64,000 nt of DNA from UBA2336 sp031395485 (GCA_031395485.1 JANNUS010000008.1:54461-118460), one strand, 5' to 3'; positions 24,872 through 34,563 are shown, numbered from the stretch's first letter. Notes: generated by a model not told the origin, from the sequence alone. Numbers and translations: made by a program.

Positions 24872-25734
24872 ACTTTTTTTAAAAGCCCACTTTCATCGAT
24901 ATAGCCGGATACGGTATAGGTATTTAGGTCCCCATTTTTTTTCAGTACCTCTATTTTCTTCATAAATTTATCGAATAGTTGGATGTTTCCACTTTTATTC
25001 ATCGAAAGCCCAGCAGGATGCCCAACAATTACTATCGGTAATGATTTTCTGACAGCCTTTTCAAGAATTGGATAAATTGGATCATCAAAGCCCATGTACG
25101 TACCCCGGAAATGAACAACTCCATTATTTACTTTCCAGTTTTTCGTGAGGCGATTTTCATAATCTCCACCCTTCCAATCTAATATTTTATTGAAGGCCGA
25201 ACGGTAGGAGGCACGGCACCACGTATATTGTTGCTTTTTCAGTTCACTCAGAATATAACCTAGGCTTGCTCCGGGATGGAAAGGGTACAATGCCCTATCA
25301 CCCATGCTTAGTGCTAATTTAGAAGGCCAGCTCATGGGTCTGTCATGCGGAGGAACAAAACCTTTTATGCTATCTTTTTCACCCAGGCACTTCTCCAGGA
25401 TGTACTTGCTTCTTTGAAGAGATTTTTCAATTTGGAATTTAGTTAAATAAGGGAACCACTCATGCTTCCATGAATGCGATGCCACTTCGTGGCCCTGTTG
25501 AAATATTTTCCTTATTTTTTCCCGCACATCAAAAGGTTCCACACTTTCTTCAGCACCAAACCCCACCACGGCAAAGGTCATCAGGGTACTGCTTGCAGTG
25601 GCGTACTCTAAAATGGTGTCTACGTTAACAGCTTCCTCCAAACATTTATTAAAATCGTAATCGTACGGTCGCGTTGCTGTTATTTTGGCGATGGGCGTAT
25701 CATAATCCCATATTAAAATAAGTTTAGCCGGCAT
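24868..25734 (-). CDS. Polysaccharide deacetylase-like (NodB fold) protein, first gene of the acyl cassette
   Basis: A 288-residue protein with a NodB-type catalytic layout: Asp in LIWDYDTPIAK (D10/D12), and the zinc His pair in HEVASHSWKHEW (H87 and H91). GFVPPHDRPMSW and PIVIVGHPAGLSM fill the later motifs. There is no signal peptide, so a cytoplasmic sugar or nucleotide-sugar N-deacetylase is more likely than a cell-wall enzyme. It could free an amino group which the KAS III/ACP/GNAT genes then re-acylate (inference). The stop overlaps the KAS III start by four bases (ATGA). Confidence 0.8.
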   Translation of the reverse strand: MPAKLILIWDYDTPIAKITATRPYDYDFNKCLEEAVNVDTILEYATASSTLMTFAVVGFGAEESVEPFDVREKIRKIFQQGHEVASHSWKHEWFPYLTKFQIEKSLQRSKYILEKCLGEKDSIKGFVPPHDRPMSWPSKLALSMGDRALYPFHPGASLGYILSELKKQQYTWCRASYRSAFNKILDWKGGDYENRLTKNWKVNNGVVHFRGTYMGFDDPIYPILEKAVRKSLPIVIVGHPAGLSMNKSGNIQLFDKFMKKIEVLKKNGDLNTYTVSGYIDESGLLKKV

Positions 25735-25818
25735 TTATTTTAGTGGTTTCTTTTGCACTGGGTAAAACTATGTAAAAAGATCAATATACTTGTGTTCAAT
25801 CTAGGTTAACGAAAAGTT

Positions 25819-26871
25819 GTGAGGGTCATTCATGTAATCGATACGTTGAACATTGGTGGCGCTGAGCGGGTTTCCGTTATGCTGGCAAATTTGTTAATTG
25901 ATCACGGTGTGAATACCTCTTTTTTGGTATTTAAAAAGGAGGGTACGTTATTGAATACGCTCGATAGCCGATTACCATTGATAGACTTAAACAGAAAGAT
26001 AAAGTGGAACTTATTGACTGTACGAAAGCTTTCATTAATCCTTTCGGAATTTGACATCGTACATATTCACATGCGTCATGTGTTGCGGTACGTCATATTC
26101 TCCAGGCTGTTGTTCAGATTTAAGGCACAAATAGTTTTTCACGACCACTTTAACCAGTACCCGGTTTCTTTCTTTAAAGTTTTTCAGTATAAATATTTAT
26201 TGAAAAACTGTGTATATGTAACCGTAGAAGAAAAGGGGGTTTTGTGGGCAATACAAACGCTTCGGTTAGTAAAAGAAAATGTGTTTAAACTCTCAAATAT
26301 TATTCAGCGTAGTTCATTACCCTCAAGTTCCCAAAAATCAGGTAATCATTTGGTTCTTGTTTCGAACATCAAAGAGGAGAAAAATATTCTCTATGCGGTT
26401 GAATTAATTTTCGCTTTAAAAAGAGACATACCTGACATTCACTTAACGATTTATGGAGTAGTGTATGATAAGCAGTACATGGAAATAATTGAACAAAAGA
26501 TTAAAGACTTAGAGCTTAGCATGGCAATTATGTTTGTTCATGACTGTACAGCTATACAAGCTGAGTTATTTAAGTTTTCACTAGGTTTACATGTTTCGAA
26601 AAAGGAAACGGGGCCATTAGTGTTAGCAGAATACTTGTCTCAAGGGCTCCCTTTTTTGTCATTTTCTACGGGTGAAATATTTGAAAGACTAAATAGACAT
26701 ATACCTGATTTTTTTATTGATAACTTTAATACAAAGGAGTGGTGTGGCAGAATACAACAATTGCTGGTTATGTCGTACAATAAATCTCAATTAACAGAAT
26801 TATTTGAATCCGTAAACTCACCCGAGAAGTACCTGCAACAATGCCTGTCGATTTATCTAAAAATTTATTAA
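25819..26871 (+). CDS. Glycosyltransferase family 4 (divergent)
   Basis: A 350-residue GT-B protein starting at GTG 25819. The N-terminus VIDTLNIGGAERVSVMLANL is the classic G-G-A-E-x GT4 entry; FDIVHIHMRHVLRYV and IVFHDHFNQ follow. The C-terminal signature is degenerate: KKETGPLVLAEYLSQGLPF keeps the second Glu and the G-L-P. It is divergent from the acyl cassette, with 84 bases between. It overlaps the following glycosyltransferase by 31 bases. Confidence 0.82.
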   Translation: MRVIHVIDTLNIGGAERVSVMLANLLIDHGVNTSFLVFKKEGTLLNTLDSRLPLIDLNRKIKWNLLTVRKLSLILSEFDIVHIHMRHVLRYVIFSRLLFRFKAQIVFHDHFNQYPVSFFKVFQYKYLLKNCVYVTVEEKGVLWAIQTLRLVKENVFKLSNIIQRSSLPSSSQKSGNHLVLVSNIKEEKNILYAVELIFALKRDIPDIHLTIYGVVYDKQYMEIIEQKIKDLELSMAIMFVHDCTAIQAELFKFSLGLHVSKKETGPLVLAEYLSQGLPFLSFSTGEIFERLNRHIPDFFIDNFNTKEWCGRIQQLLVMSYNKSQLTELFESVNSPEKYLQQCLSIYLKIY

Positions 26872-27968
26872 TCATTTCCGACACCGCCATGTGGGAGAAT
26901 TCTAGCGGTGTTTTTGTTTTTGAGCCAGTACTACGAGAAGTTGAAGCGCTTACAAAACTCTTTGATACAATTACCTGGATGGGGTATAACTATGGCAATA
27001 CTCCACCTGTAAGTGCACGTCAAACATCTAATGAATCAATACAGTTTGTGTTATTACCAATGGCTGTAGGAGGTAAGCGTTGGCACGACAAGATTAAAAT
27101 AGTGAATTTTATCCCTTCAATTTTTAAACTCGTGCGAATGTATATTTTGAAGCATGATTATATTCATACGCGAGGGCCTTCCTTACCTGCACTTTTAGCT
27201 GTGTTGTATTCTTTTTTTGATCGATCAAGAAGCTATTGGCATAAGTACGCGGGCAATTGGAGGCAAAAGAATTTACCGTTAGCCTATGCATTCCAACGAT
27301 GGCTATTAAAACGAAACCCTCATTTTGTAGCCGTTAATGGCCGAATGGAAAGTGATTCTGATTCTGTTCGCACTATTGAAAACCCTTGTTTTACAGAGTT
27401 TGAATTAGCCGAGGCTCAAGAAGCTGTTTTGAATCGGAATTTTCAGCATGAAATTCTTGAATTACTATTTGTAGGTCGGATAGAAGATGAAAAAGGAGCC
27501 CTTTCTTTGCTTAAGGCATTTCTAAAAGTTAGGAATAAGTTTTCGCTTACTATGGTTGGAACCGGAAATGCAATGGAAGAGGCCACCCGAATAATAGCGG
27601 AGAATAATCTGTCTGTTAGGCTGACTGGAATCGTCAACCGAAAAGAACTAAATCGTTTATATGCAGCGTCTGATATATTAATTTTGCCCTCGAAAGCCGA
27701 GGGTTTCCCTAAAGTAATTGCTGAAGCTGCTGGGTTTGGTTGTATACCAGTTATGACTAATATCAGCGCAGTGGGAGAGTACCTGGTTCACGGGCAGAAC
27801 TCATTTTTATTACCAGATAATTCACCTGAATCGATTATCTCGGTTCTTTCTCAATTACCTTCGCGCGGGTTATTAAAGGAGATTTCAAGAAATGCTGCTG
27901 TGATCGCAAAGGCGTTTACATATGAGTATTACATAATTAACATCAAGAGGGAGTTTCTAAAATTGTGA
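26841..27968 (+). CDS. Glycosyltransferase family 4
   Basis: A 375-residue GT-B protein. YIHTRGPSLPALLAVLY lies in the N-terminal domain; LLFVGRIEDEKGALSLLKAF, LTMVGTGNAMEEAT and the signature SKAEGFPKVIAEAAGFG mark the donor-binding domain. It begins 31 bases inside the previous gene and ends at GTGA, overlapping the Wzy/WaaL-like start by four bases, so the three are translationally linked. Donor and linkage are unknown. Confidence 0.87.
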   Translation: MPVDLSKNLLIISDTAMWENSSGVFVFEPVLREVEALTKLFDTITWMGYNYGNTPPVSARQTSNESIQFVLLPMAVGGKRWHDKIKIVNFIPSIFKLVRMYILKHDYIHTRGPSLPALLAVLYSFFDRSRSYWHKYAGNWRQKNLPLAYAFQRWLLKRNPHFVAVNGRMESDSDSVRTIENPCFTEFELAEAQEAVLNRNFQHEILELLFVGRIEDEKGALSLLKAFLKVRNKFSLTMVGTGNAMEEATRIIAENNLSVRLTGIVNRKELNRLYAASDILILPSKAEGFPKVIAEAAGFGCIPVMTNISAVGEYLVHGQNSFLLPDNSPESIISVLSQLPSRGLLKEISRNAAVIAKAFTYEYYIINIKREFLKL

Positions 27969-29329
27969 ATCTAACAACAAGCCGATATAAACCAGAATTG
28001 TGGGTAGCAGTCCATTTTATCATCGGGATTGTGCTAGCTTCATCTCCAGGATTATCGTACTACCTTGGTCTTTTAGTTTTTTTGAGCGGTTTGGGTTTGG
28101 TACTTTTTAGTTATCCTAATAACTTCAATGTTGTTCTTATTGCAGGATACTTATGCGGATTTGAATTAGTAGCCCGTATGTCGCGATCGGGTCTCCCCCA
28201 TGAATTTATTAAATACGCGGTTGCCTTGCTTTTATTGATTACATGGGCACGAAACGGAATGCGTTGGCATATACCCATTGCTGTTTATTTTCTGCTTTTA
28301 ATACCAGGGATTTTTTTATCCGATGGCGGTAATTTTGAAGAAACACGGCAGTTGATATCTGCAAATTTATCGGGTCCATTATGTTTAACTATCTGTGTAT
28401 TATATTTTCATTCCGCTAAACTTAACAGTAAAAAATTAATACAGTTATTTCAATTTCTACTTTACCCACTTGTTTCAATCCTGGCTATTTTAATTGTGAA
28501 GACACCAGATTTGAGTGCAATTGATTTCGGCTATGAGTCTAATTTTGAGACCAGCATCTATGGGCCCAATCAGATTTCTTCTATACTTGGCCTTGGAATA
28601 TTAATAATCGGGTTTACTTTTTTTTTCAAACTTTCAATGTTTGGAAGTTCGTTAACGGGATTGGTGTTAGCGATGGGGTTTACCTTTAGAGGTCTATTGA
28701 CTTTTTCTAGAGGAGGGATTTTAACTGCATTAATTACCCTGGCGTTCATATACGTACTCATTAATTTTAGCCGTGTGCAGTCATCCGCACTTCGCTTTCG
28801 AACGATTGGTATCTTATTAATTTTTGTGGCGGTAGGTTATGGTGTCTTTCAATATGCAAATGATTTAACCGGAAATGCATTGTATGATCGGTATGCTGGT
28901 ATAAAGAGAGGAGAGAAATTAGGTGTAGAGGATTACACGTCTGGGCGTGCGCTCATCGGTGCCATTGATATGGAGATTTTTAAAGATAATATATTAGTCG
29001 GTACGGGTGTGGGTATGAGTAAGTTCTTACGAGTAAGTTATGGATACAGCGTTCCGGTTAATGCCCATATTGAGTATACCAGACTGCTTGCTGAGCATGG
29101 AATTTTGGGCTTTATTGTTTTGTTAGTATTGATTTTATTGCCAGTTATCCGATTTTTTCAGATTAAGAACCTGGCCCAACGCGCATTGATTTTATTAGGA
29201 GCTGTATTTTGTTTTGCATTTATGTCGCACGCAGCTACACGTATTGCTGCTCCTATGTTTTTGTATGGTCTATCTTTTGTCACAATAGTTGCTCTAACAA
29301 CGAAGCATGATTCTTTACTTAGGAAATAA
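27965..29329 (+). CDS. O-antigen polymerase/ligase-like membrane protein (Wzy/WaaL family)
   Basis: A 454-residue protein with about ten to twelve hydrophobic helices. The large loop near residues 300-370 carries YDRYAGIKRGEKLGVED, GRALIGAIDMEIF, GTGVGMSKF and NAHIEYTRLLAEHGILGF. That loop is the O-antigen ligase/polymerase signature (conserved Arg and the H-x-E/N-x-Y pattern). It could polymerise the repeat unit (Wzy) or ligate it to lipid A-core (WaaL); the sequence does not separate these. The GTG start overlaps the upstream stop, and the next gene begins 23 bases before its end. Confidence 0.85.
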   Translation: MNLTTSRYKPELWVAVHFIIGIVLASSPGLSYYLGLLVFLSGLGLVLFSYPNNFNVVLIAGYLCGFELVARMSRSGLPHEFIKYAVALLLLITWARNGMRWHIPIAVYFLLLIPGIFLSDGGNFEETRQLISANLSGPLCLTICVLYFHSAKLNSKKLIQLFQFLLYPLVSILAILIVKTPDLSAIDFGYESNFETSIYGPNQISSILGLGILIIGFTFFFKLSMFGSSLTGLVLAMGFTFRGLLTFSRGGILTALITLAFIYVLINFSRVQSSALRFRTIGILLIFVAVGYGVFQYANDLTGNALYDRYAGIKRGEKLGVEDYTSGRALIGAIDMEIFKDNILVGTGVGMSKFLRVSYGYSVPVNAHIEYTRLLAEHGILGFIVLLVLILLPVIRFFQIKNLAQRALILLGAVFCFAFMSHAATRIAAPMFLYGLSFVTIVALTTKHDSLLRK

Positions 29330-30326
29330 ACTTTCGAAGCATGGGTTTTCGCCCTCGGTGATCGAGGAATTATCGCCCCTGTTATCAGAAAACCACCATG
29401 TAATTTCCGCTTCCTCCCTTCGTAATCCATTGCTTAGGATTGCAGGAATGACTTGTCTATTGTTTAAGTATAGAAACTCGTGTAATCTTGTTCTGATCGA
29501 TACCTATAGCACCAGAGCCTTCTTTATTTCATGCTGGTTGGCTGTTATTGCGAAACTGTCAGGTATTCCATTTGCTCTATTTTTACATGGGGGCAATCTT
29601 CCTTCACGCTTGGACAGGAATCCAATGTTGTGTAAATGGTTATTTCATTCAGCCTCAGTGAATATAAGTCCTTCGTTGTATCTTCAAGAGGAATTCTCTT
29701 CAAGAGGTTTCCAAGTCAGTTTGGTGCCAAACTTTATTGACTTAAATAGTTACTCTTATCGCCATCGAACCTCTGTTGAGCCTCGCATTTTGTGGGTAAG
29801 GGCTTTTCACCGAATTTACAATCCATCACTGGCCATTTTTATTTTGATTCAACTGAAGAAGAAATACCCTGGTGCAACATTATGCATGGTAGGACCTGAT
29901 AAAGATGGATCTCAACTAGAATGCCAAAAATTAGTATTGGAAAACGGATTGGGAAGTGCAGTTGAGTTTACGGGTAAGCTTTCAAAGGAAGACTGGATTC
30001 AACTCTCCGATCAATTCGACATCTTTATTAACACGACTAACTTCGATAATATGCCCGTAAGTGTTATTGAAGCAATGGCATTGGGACTACCGGTGATTTC
30101 TACCAATGTGGGTGGAATACCCTATCTGATAAAAAATGGAGAGAATGGTTTACTGGTAGAGGCTAATGATGTTGAAGGATTTGTACGCTCCATTGAAGGA
30201 CTGATAATATCACCTGACGTTGCCAGTCGACTCTCAGAAAGGTCGCGTAAGTTTGCAGAACAGTTTTCATGGGAGCAGGTAAAGCCTTTGTGGACTAACA
30301 TCATCAATCAATACCAACGCGTATGA
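29307..30326 (+). CDS. Glycosyltransferase family 4
   Basis: A 339-residue GT-B protein. GIPFALFLHGGNLPSRL and VNISPSLYLQEEF form the acceptor half; ILWVRAFHRIYNPSLAIFIL and the signature FDNMPVSVIEAMALGLP with VISTNVGGIPYLI form the donor half, matching typical GT4 enzymes. It overlaps both neighbours (23 bases upstream, 4 bases downstream), forming a compact operon with the Wzy/WaaL-like and PaaK-like genes. Confidence 0.88.
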   Translation: MILYLGNKLSKHGFSPSVIEELSPLLSENHHVISASSLRNPLLRIAGMTCLLFKYRNSCNLVLIDTYSTRAFFISCWLAVIAKLSGIPFALFLHGGNLPSRLDRNPMLCKWLFHSASVNISPSLYLQEEFSSRGFQVSLVPNFIDLNSYSYRHRTSVEPRILWVRAFHRIYNPSLAIFILIQLKKKYPGATLCMVGPDKDGSQLECQKLVLENGLGSAVEFTGKLSKEDWIQLSDQFDIFINTTNFDNMPVSVIEAMALGLPVISTNVGGIPYLIKNGENGLLVEANDVEGFVRSIEGLIISPDVASRLSERSRKFAEQFSWEQVKPLWTNIINQYQRV

Positions 30327-31726
30327 GTTTTTGGCAACGCTTTGTGTATCCAATTTTGCCCGTGCCACTTCAGCATATGGCAATATCTGCTTATGGGTGG
30401 CAATGGATGAGAAGAAGGTATGGAGGTATTTTTAATAAAGAATACAAAAACGTTAAGGATCGCGAATCATTTACGTATGAGCAATGGAATTCCTATCAGA
30501 CTATGGAATTGCGTAAAATGCTTCTTCATGCTTTTGATACCGTACCTTACTACAACAAAATTTTTAAGGAAAGGAACCTAACAAGAGCCTCTCTCGAAAA
30601 ATTTGAATTAACCGATTTGAGTAGGCTCCCTTTATTGAGCAAAGAAATGTTGCGTAAAGAAGGAACAAGATCCTTGTTAACAGTAAAACCGGAGTCATCG
30701 GGTAGATTTTTTTCGAGTAGCGGGAGTACAGGAACCCCTACCCAGATTTTGTATTCAGAAGCCTTTCACCAACGCGTAATGGCCGTGTATGAAGCTAGGG
30801 TAAGAAATTGGGCTGGTGTCGATAGATTTATTCCACGCGGCATGATCGGTGGCAGGCGGGTTATTCCTGAAGGATTCTCAAAAGCTCCATATGGCCGTTT
30901 TAATTTTTTTGAGAAGCAACTCTATTTATCTGCGTACCATATTTCGCGCGCAACTACTACAAGCTATCTTGAACAGATCGGAAAGTACAATTGTCAGTAT
31001 ATGATGGGCTATGCCATGAGTAATTTTTTTTTGGCGCGATTTTTTGATGAACTCAAGGTGGAAGCTCCTGCTATGAAAGCTGTAATTACATCTAGTGAAA
31101 AGCTTACAACCGAAATGCGGCAGATATTTCAGAGAGTTTATAATTGCAAATCATTTGATGGATGGAGTGGAGTGGAGAATTGTTGTTCAATTTCTGAAAC
31201 TGAGTTAGGTGAATTATTAATCAATCCCGATGTTGGTATATTAGAAATATTGGATCCACATGGAAGCCCAGTCGCACATGGGCAGAGTGGAGAAGTTGTT
31301 TGTACAGGTTTGTTAAATTTTGATCAGCCTCTTATTCGGTATCGAATTGGTGACTATGTTTCGCTTCGTGAAAACCAAACTACTGGTTGCGGAAGACAAA
31401 TGCCAGTGGTGAATGAAATTGGAGGCCGTTTAGAAGATGTTGTGATTGGTATAGATGGGAGGGAAATGGTAAGATTCCATGGAATATTTAACGATCTTAC
31501 ATCTATCACTAAAGCGCAAATCGTCCAACAATCTTTTACTAGAATTGTAGTAAATGTTGAAACGCGAGATGGGTTATTGATGAAAGATAGACATACAATA
31601 TATAATAGATTGACCAGCCAGTTAGGTAATATTCAGATTGATTTCAATGAAATGGATGATATACCAATAGGCCCAGGAGGAAAATTCAAAGCAGTAATTT
31701 CACATGTCAAGCGAATTGAAAGCTAA
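30323..31726 (+). CDS. PaaK/CapK-like adenylate-forming enzyme
   Basis: A 467-residue member of the phenylacetate-CoA ligase-like branch of adenylate-forming enzymes. The phosphate loop FFSSSGSTGTPTQILY (about residue 130), DGWSGVENC (adenine pocket) and PLIRYRIGDYVSLRE (the conserved Asp block) are visible. In polysaccharide loci CapK-like members are thought to activate a carboxylate for attachment to sugars, not to degrade phenylacetate. No other phenylacetate genes are near. A GT2 start overlaps its end by 23 bases, and a GNAT lies one gene further. Confidence 0.82.
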   Translation: MSFWQRFVYPILPVPLQHMAISAYGWQWMRRRYGGIFNKEYKNVKDRESFTYEQWNSYQTMELRKMLLHAFDTVPYYNKIFKERNLTRASLEKFELTDLSRLPLLSKEMLRKEGTRSLLTVKPESSGRFFSSSGSTGTPTQILYSEAFHQRVMAVYEARVRNWAGVDRFIPRGMIGGRRVIPEGFSKAPYGRFNFFEKQLYLSAYHISRATTTSYLEQIGKYNCQYMMGYAMSNFFLARFFDELKVEAPAMKAVITSSEKLTTEMRQIFQRVYNCKSFDGWSGVENCCSISETELGELLINPDVGILEILDPHGSPVAHGQSGEVVCTGLLNFDQPLIRYRIGDYVSLRENQTTGCGRQMPVVNEIGGRLEDVVIGIDGREMVRFHGIFNDLTSITKAQIVQQSFTRIVVNVETRDGLLMKDRHTIYNRLTSQLGNIQIDFNEMDDIPIGPGGKFKAVISHVKRIES

Positions 31727-32666
31727 AGTTTCTGTCATTGTTCCTGTTTTAAATGAAGCCAGATTTATCGAATCCATGGTTACCAGTATTCTTTCAAAGG
31801 GCTATATTTCGAAAGAAATCCTGCTTGTGGATGGCGGCTCAACAGATCAATCGAAGCAGGTAATTGAAAGCTTGATCCTGAACTATCCTGAGGTTGTGTA
31901 TATTGAAAACAAGCACAAGTTTGTTAGTCACGGGTTTAATAGAGCTTTTCCAATTAGCAGTGGCAAATACATAGCCTTTTTGGGAGCGCATGCACTTTAC
32001 CCCGATAATTTTTTTGATTTAGCTGTTCATCTGCTTTCGACCGAAGTCTGTGACGCAGTGGGTGGCCCACTCAATCAGATAGGCAGAACAGAAAGGGGAA
32101 AGGCGATTGCCTATAGCATGAGCCACCCGATAGGTGTTGGGAATACAGAATTCAGAACATTAAGAAAAAAAATGTACGTTGACAGCTTAGCGTTTGCAGT
32201 TTATAAGAGAGAGGTTTTTGAGAAAATAGGATTGCTCGACACAGACCTTATCCGCAACCAGGATGACGAATTTCATTATCGTATGAATGCAAGCGGAATG
32301 AAAATTCTGATGGTGCCAGAATTAGAATGCACATACTATGTGCGCGATAGCTTCACCTTGTTATTTAAACAGTATTATGAGTATGGTCTTTACAAACCAC
32401 TGGTGATTAAAAAAGTGAAAGAGGGGATGAGGCTGCGTCATCTGATTCCATCGGTTTTCGTATTATACTTATTAAGTTTGCCGGTGCTGTTATTTGTTTC
32501 TCTTTGGTTTCAGTTGCCGCTTTTGATCTATTTTTTGATGATGTTAACTCCCTCAGTGAAATACAAAAGACCATTACTTGAAAAGGGTTACGTTTTATTT
32601 GCTCTGTTTACATTACATATTTCTTATGGGTTGGGGTTCTTAAGAGGTTTAATCAGACTCGTATAA
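31704..32666 (+). CDS. Glycosyltransferase family 2, membrane-attached
   Basis: A 320-residue protein. KVSVIVPVLNEARFIESM and LLVDGGSTDQSKQV are the N-terminal nucleotide-binding motifs; the usual D-x-D is replaced by FLGAHALYPDNFF, a variant seen in ExoA-like GT2 enzymes, and RNQDDEFHYR supplies the acidic E/D-D motif. Two or three C-terminal helices (PSVFVLYLLSLPVLLFVSLW and following) anchor it. It overlaps the PaaK-like gene by 23 bases and precedes the GNAT gene by two bases. Confidence 0.87.
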   Translation: MSSELKAKVSVIVPVLNEARFIESMVTSILSKGYISKEILLVDGGSTDQSKQVIESLILNYPEVVYIENKHKFVSHGFNRAFPISSGKYIAFLGAHALYPDNFFDLAVHLLSTEVCDAVGGPLNQIGRTERGKAIAYSMSHPIGVGNTEFRTLRKKMYVDSLAFAVYKREVFEKIGLLDTDLIRNQDDEFHYRMNASGMKILMVPELECTYYVRDSFTLLFKQYYEYGLYKPLVIKKVKEGMRLRHLIPSVFVLYLLSLPVLLFVSLWFQLPLLIYFLMMLTPSVKYKRPLLEKGYVLFALFTLHISYGLGFLRGLIRLV

Positions 32667-32668
32667 AT

Positions 32669-33307
32669 ATGATTTGCGAAGCTAAACATCAAGACCTCTT
32701 TCTTATAGCCCATTGTCACCTCAAAGCCTTCCCAGATGCATTAACCTCAAGACTTGGCAAACACTATGTAGTTAAAATGCTTAGTTGGTATTTATCTTCT
32801 CAAAAGACTTTTCTATTTTTTCTGGAGGAAAAGGGAATTTGTATAGGCTACTTTGGTGGGATGATAAGCGATGAAACCCAAGTGCACGGTTCGGCCTCTA
32901 GTATGATTCAGTATTCGTTTTACAATGCTATTAAAGCATTAATAATAAGGCCATGGCTATGGTTTCATCCTGAGCTAGTGTCTAGATATAAATTGATTTT
33001 GAAGAACATCTATTTTAAGCTAGTTAATTACAGTGCGCCAATAGGTACGCGATTAAAAATTTCTATTGTGCCGCATATTGGTTTGGTTGTCATTGGAGTA
33101 GACCCTGATTTTCAAGGTAGGGGGTTTGGAAAAATTTTACTAAATGAATTCGAAAAACTCTCGCGTGCTAAAGGCATAAGTAGATTGTTGCTATCTGTCC
33201 GAAATGATAATCACTATGCAATAAAAACATACAAGAGAAATGGATGGATCACCTTAGAAACGAGCGGTCAAAATTTTGTTATGGAAAAATTAACAAGTCG
33301 GACTTAG
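32669..33307 (+). CDS. GNAT-family N-acetyltransferase
   Basis: A 212-residue protein. The acetyl-CoA motif A is VIGVDPDFQGRGFGKILL (Q-G-R-G-F-G, about residue 150), followed by SRLLLSVRNDNHYAIKTYKR and the GW-x-T ending. The N-terminal half is less typical. In its setting, directly after the PaaK-like and GT2 genes, it is probably a sugar N- or O-acyltransferase (inference). It meets the MBL-fold gene tail to tail with a four-base overlap. Confidence 0.85.
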   Translation: MICEAKHQDLFLIAHCHLKAFPDALTSRLGKHYVVKMLSWYLSSQKTFLFFLEEKGICIGYFGGMISDETQVHGSASSMIQYSFYNAIKALIIRPWLWFHPELVSRYKLILKNIYFKLVNYSAPIGTRLKISIVPHIGLVVIGVDPDFQGRGFGKILLNEFEKLSRAKGISRLLLSVRNDNHYAIKTYKRNGWITLETSGQNFVMEKLTSRT

Positions 33308-34563
33308 CCCATGAATCTATAAAGAATTTCCCATTTTTTCCTCCACAAGAATTGAAGTGTTCGGGCGCTCTTTCCCCAAGATTTGAAGGTTATAAATTCT
33401 GTTGAGATAAGATTTTGGAAGAAGAAATACTTGGATTTTGGTTTAGTAATTTCCAGATCGGTAAACATACCTGAAACCTCCAGCGTTCCAGTTCCCCAGC
33501 TATGGTTGAATGTGAACCATGCCACTTGACTACACATGACGTACCGGCATTTGGCTTGCTCCTCAGGTTGAATTACTCCAGTTCTAGGGTTTATCGTAAT
33601 CCCTCTTTTTAGATCATGCAGATAAATGCTAAAGGGTTTAACAAAAAGGCGAAAGAAGTAGGGTATTCTGCTTTTAAAGATTCCGAGGTTTTCAGTTATC
33701 GCTCTGTGGATATCCTCGTATGAAGTGGGAAGAGGAGTTGGATCAATTTTAATTGTGGTCAGGTCATTCATGTATTTTTCTACAGCTTCCGATGATTTAA
33801 AAATTGGATTTTTTAAATCAGCATGATCACTGGGGTACATAAATTGAACTGTATCCAAATTTAAATCGTATATTTTTTGAGGCGTATTCGACCATTCATT
33901 CATTCGGCTGTTCTCCTGATTGCAGAAGTAAACAAAACTGGCAAAGGGTATTGTATATTGTGGTTTGAAAATCTCAATCTGGTTTAGGATATCCTCTATT
34001 TTTTTACCAGCAGAATCATACTCATCCTTTTCATTTCCAACAAAATTTGCAAATGAAAATTGTGTAAACAGCACATCAACATTCCCAATTTCTCGCCTAA
34101 TATATTGGTATTGCTTGGAATTGAAAACGCAATCGTTAAAGTTTAGAAGAGTAATTTGATTATGCCGTATGGCAAGAAAGGAATCCATGGAACCAGCAGA
34201 CCCGCAATAGAACTCAACCTTGTCAAGCTCGATCCATCGATAAATAGGAAGTTCAATAACTCCACCAAAACCCATTTTTTTTAACGTATCAGATAGCCTG
34301 GAAGAAGCATGCTTTTGATAAAGAATAAATATTTGCTTGCGGGATTCTGCTGGTATACCCTTTAGGGTGGGAAAATTCAAATGGTCTGGATGCTCGTGTG
34401 AAACAAAAATATAGTGAATTAAACTATAGTCAACGGAAGCTGCGGGAGCACACAATGCCCAACTTTCATTGAACACTTTCCCTCTAGTCCACGGATCAGA
34501 GAAAATCTTCTTTCCATTGACTTCTACTATAAAACCTGCATGTGACACAAATTCAATTTTCAT
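33304..34563 (-). CDS. MBL-fold metallohydrolase-like protein
   Basis: A 419-residue protein. The metallo-beta-lactamase motif SHEHPDHLNFPT is at residues 55-66, with FVSHAGFIVEVNGKKIFSDPW at the N-terminus, as in UlaG-like and CMP-sialate-hydroxylase-like MBL proteins. The latter act on nucleotide sugars, so a glycan-precursor modification role is possible but unproven. The long C-terminal 200 residues have no recognised domain. It is the only minus-strand gene in this part and ends four bases inside the GNAT gene. It may have been added after the rest of the locus. Confidence 0.72.
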   Translation of the reverse strand: MKIEFVSHAGFIVEVNGKKIFSDPWTRGKVFNESWALCAPAASVDYSLIHYIFVSHEHPDHLNFPTLKGIPAESRKQIFILYQKHASSRLSDTLKKMGFGGVIELPIYRWIELDKVEFYCGSAGSMDSFLAIRHNQITLLNFNDCVFNSKQYQYIRREIGNVDVLFTQFSFANFVGNEKDEYDSAGKKIEDILNQIEIFKPQYTIPFASFVYFCNQENSRMNEWSNTPQKIYDLNLDTVQFMYPSDHADLKNPIFKSSEAVEKYMNDLTTIKIDPTPLPTSYEDIHRAITENLGIFKSRIPYFFRLFVKPFSIYLHDLKRGITINPRTGVIQPEEQAKCRYVMCSQVAWFTFNHSWGTGTLEVSGMFTDLEITKPKSKYFFFQNLISTEFITFKSWGKSARTLQFLWRKKWEILYRFMG

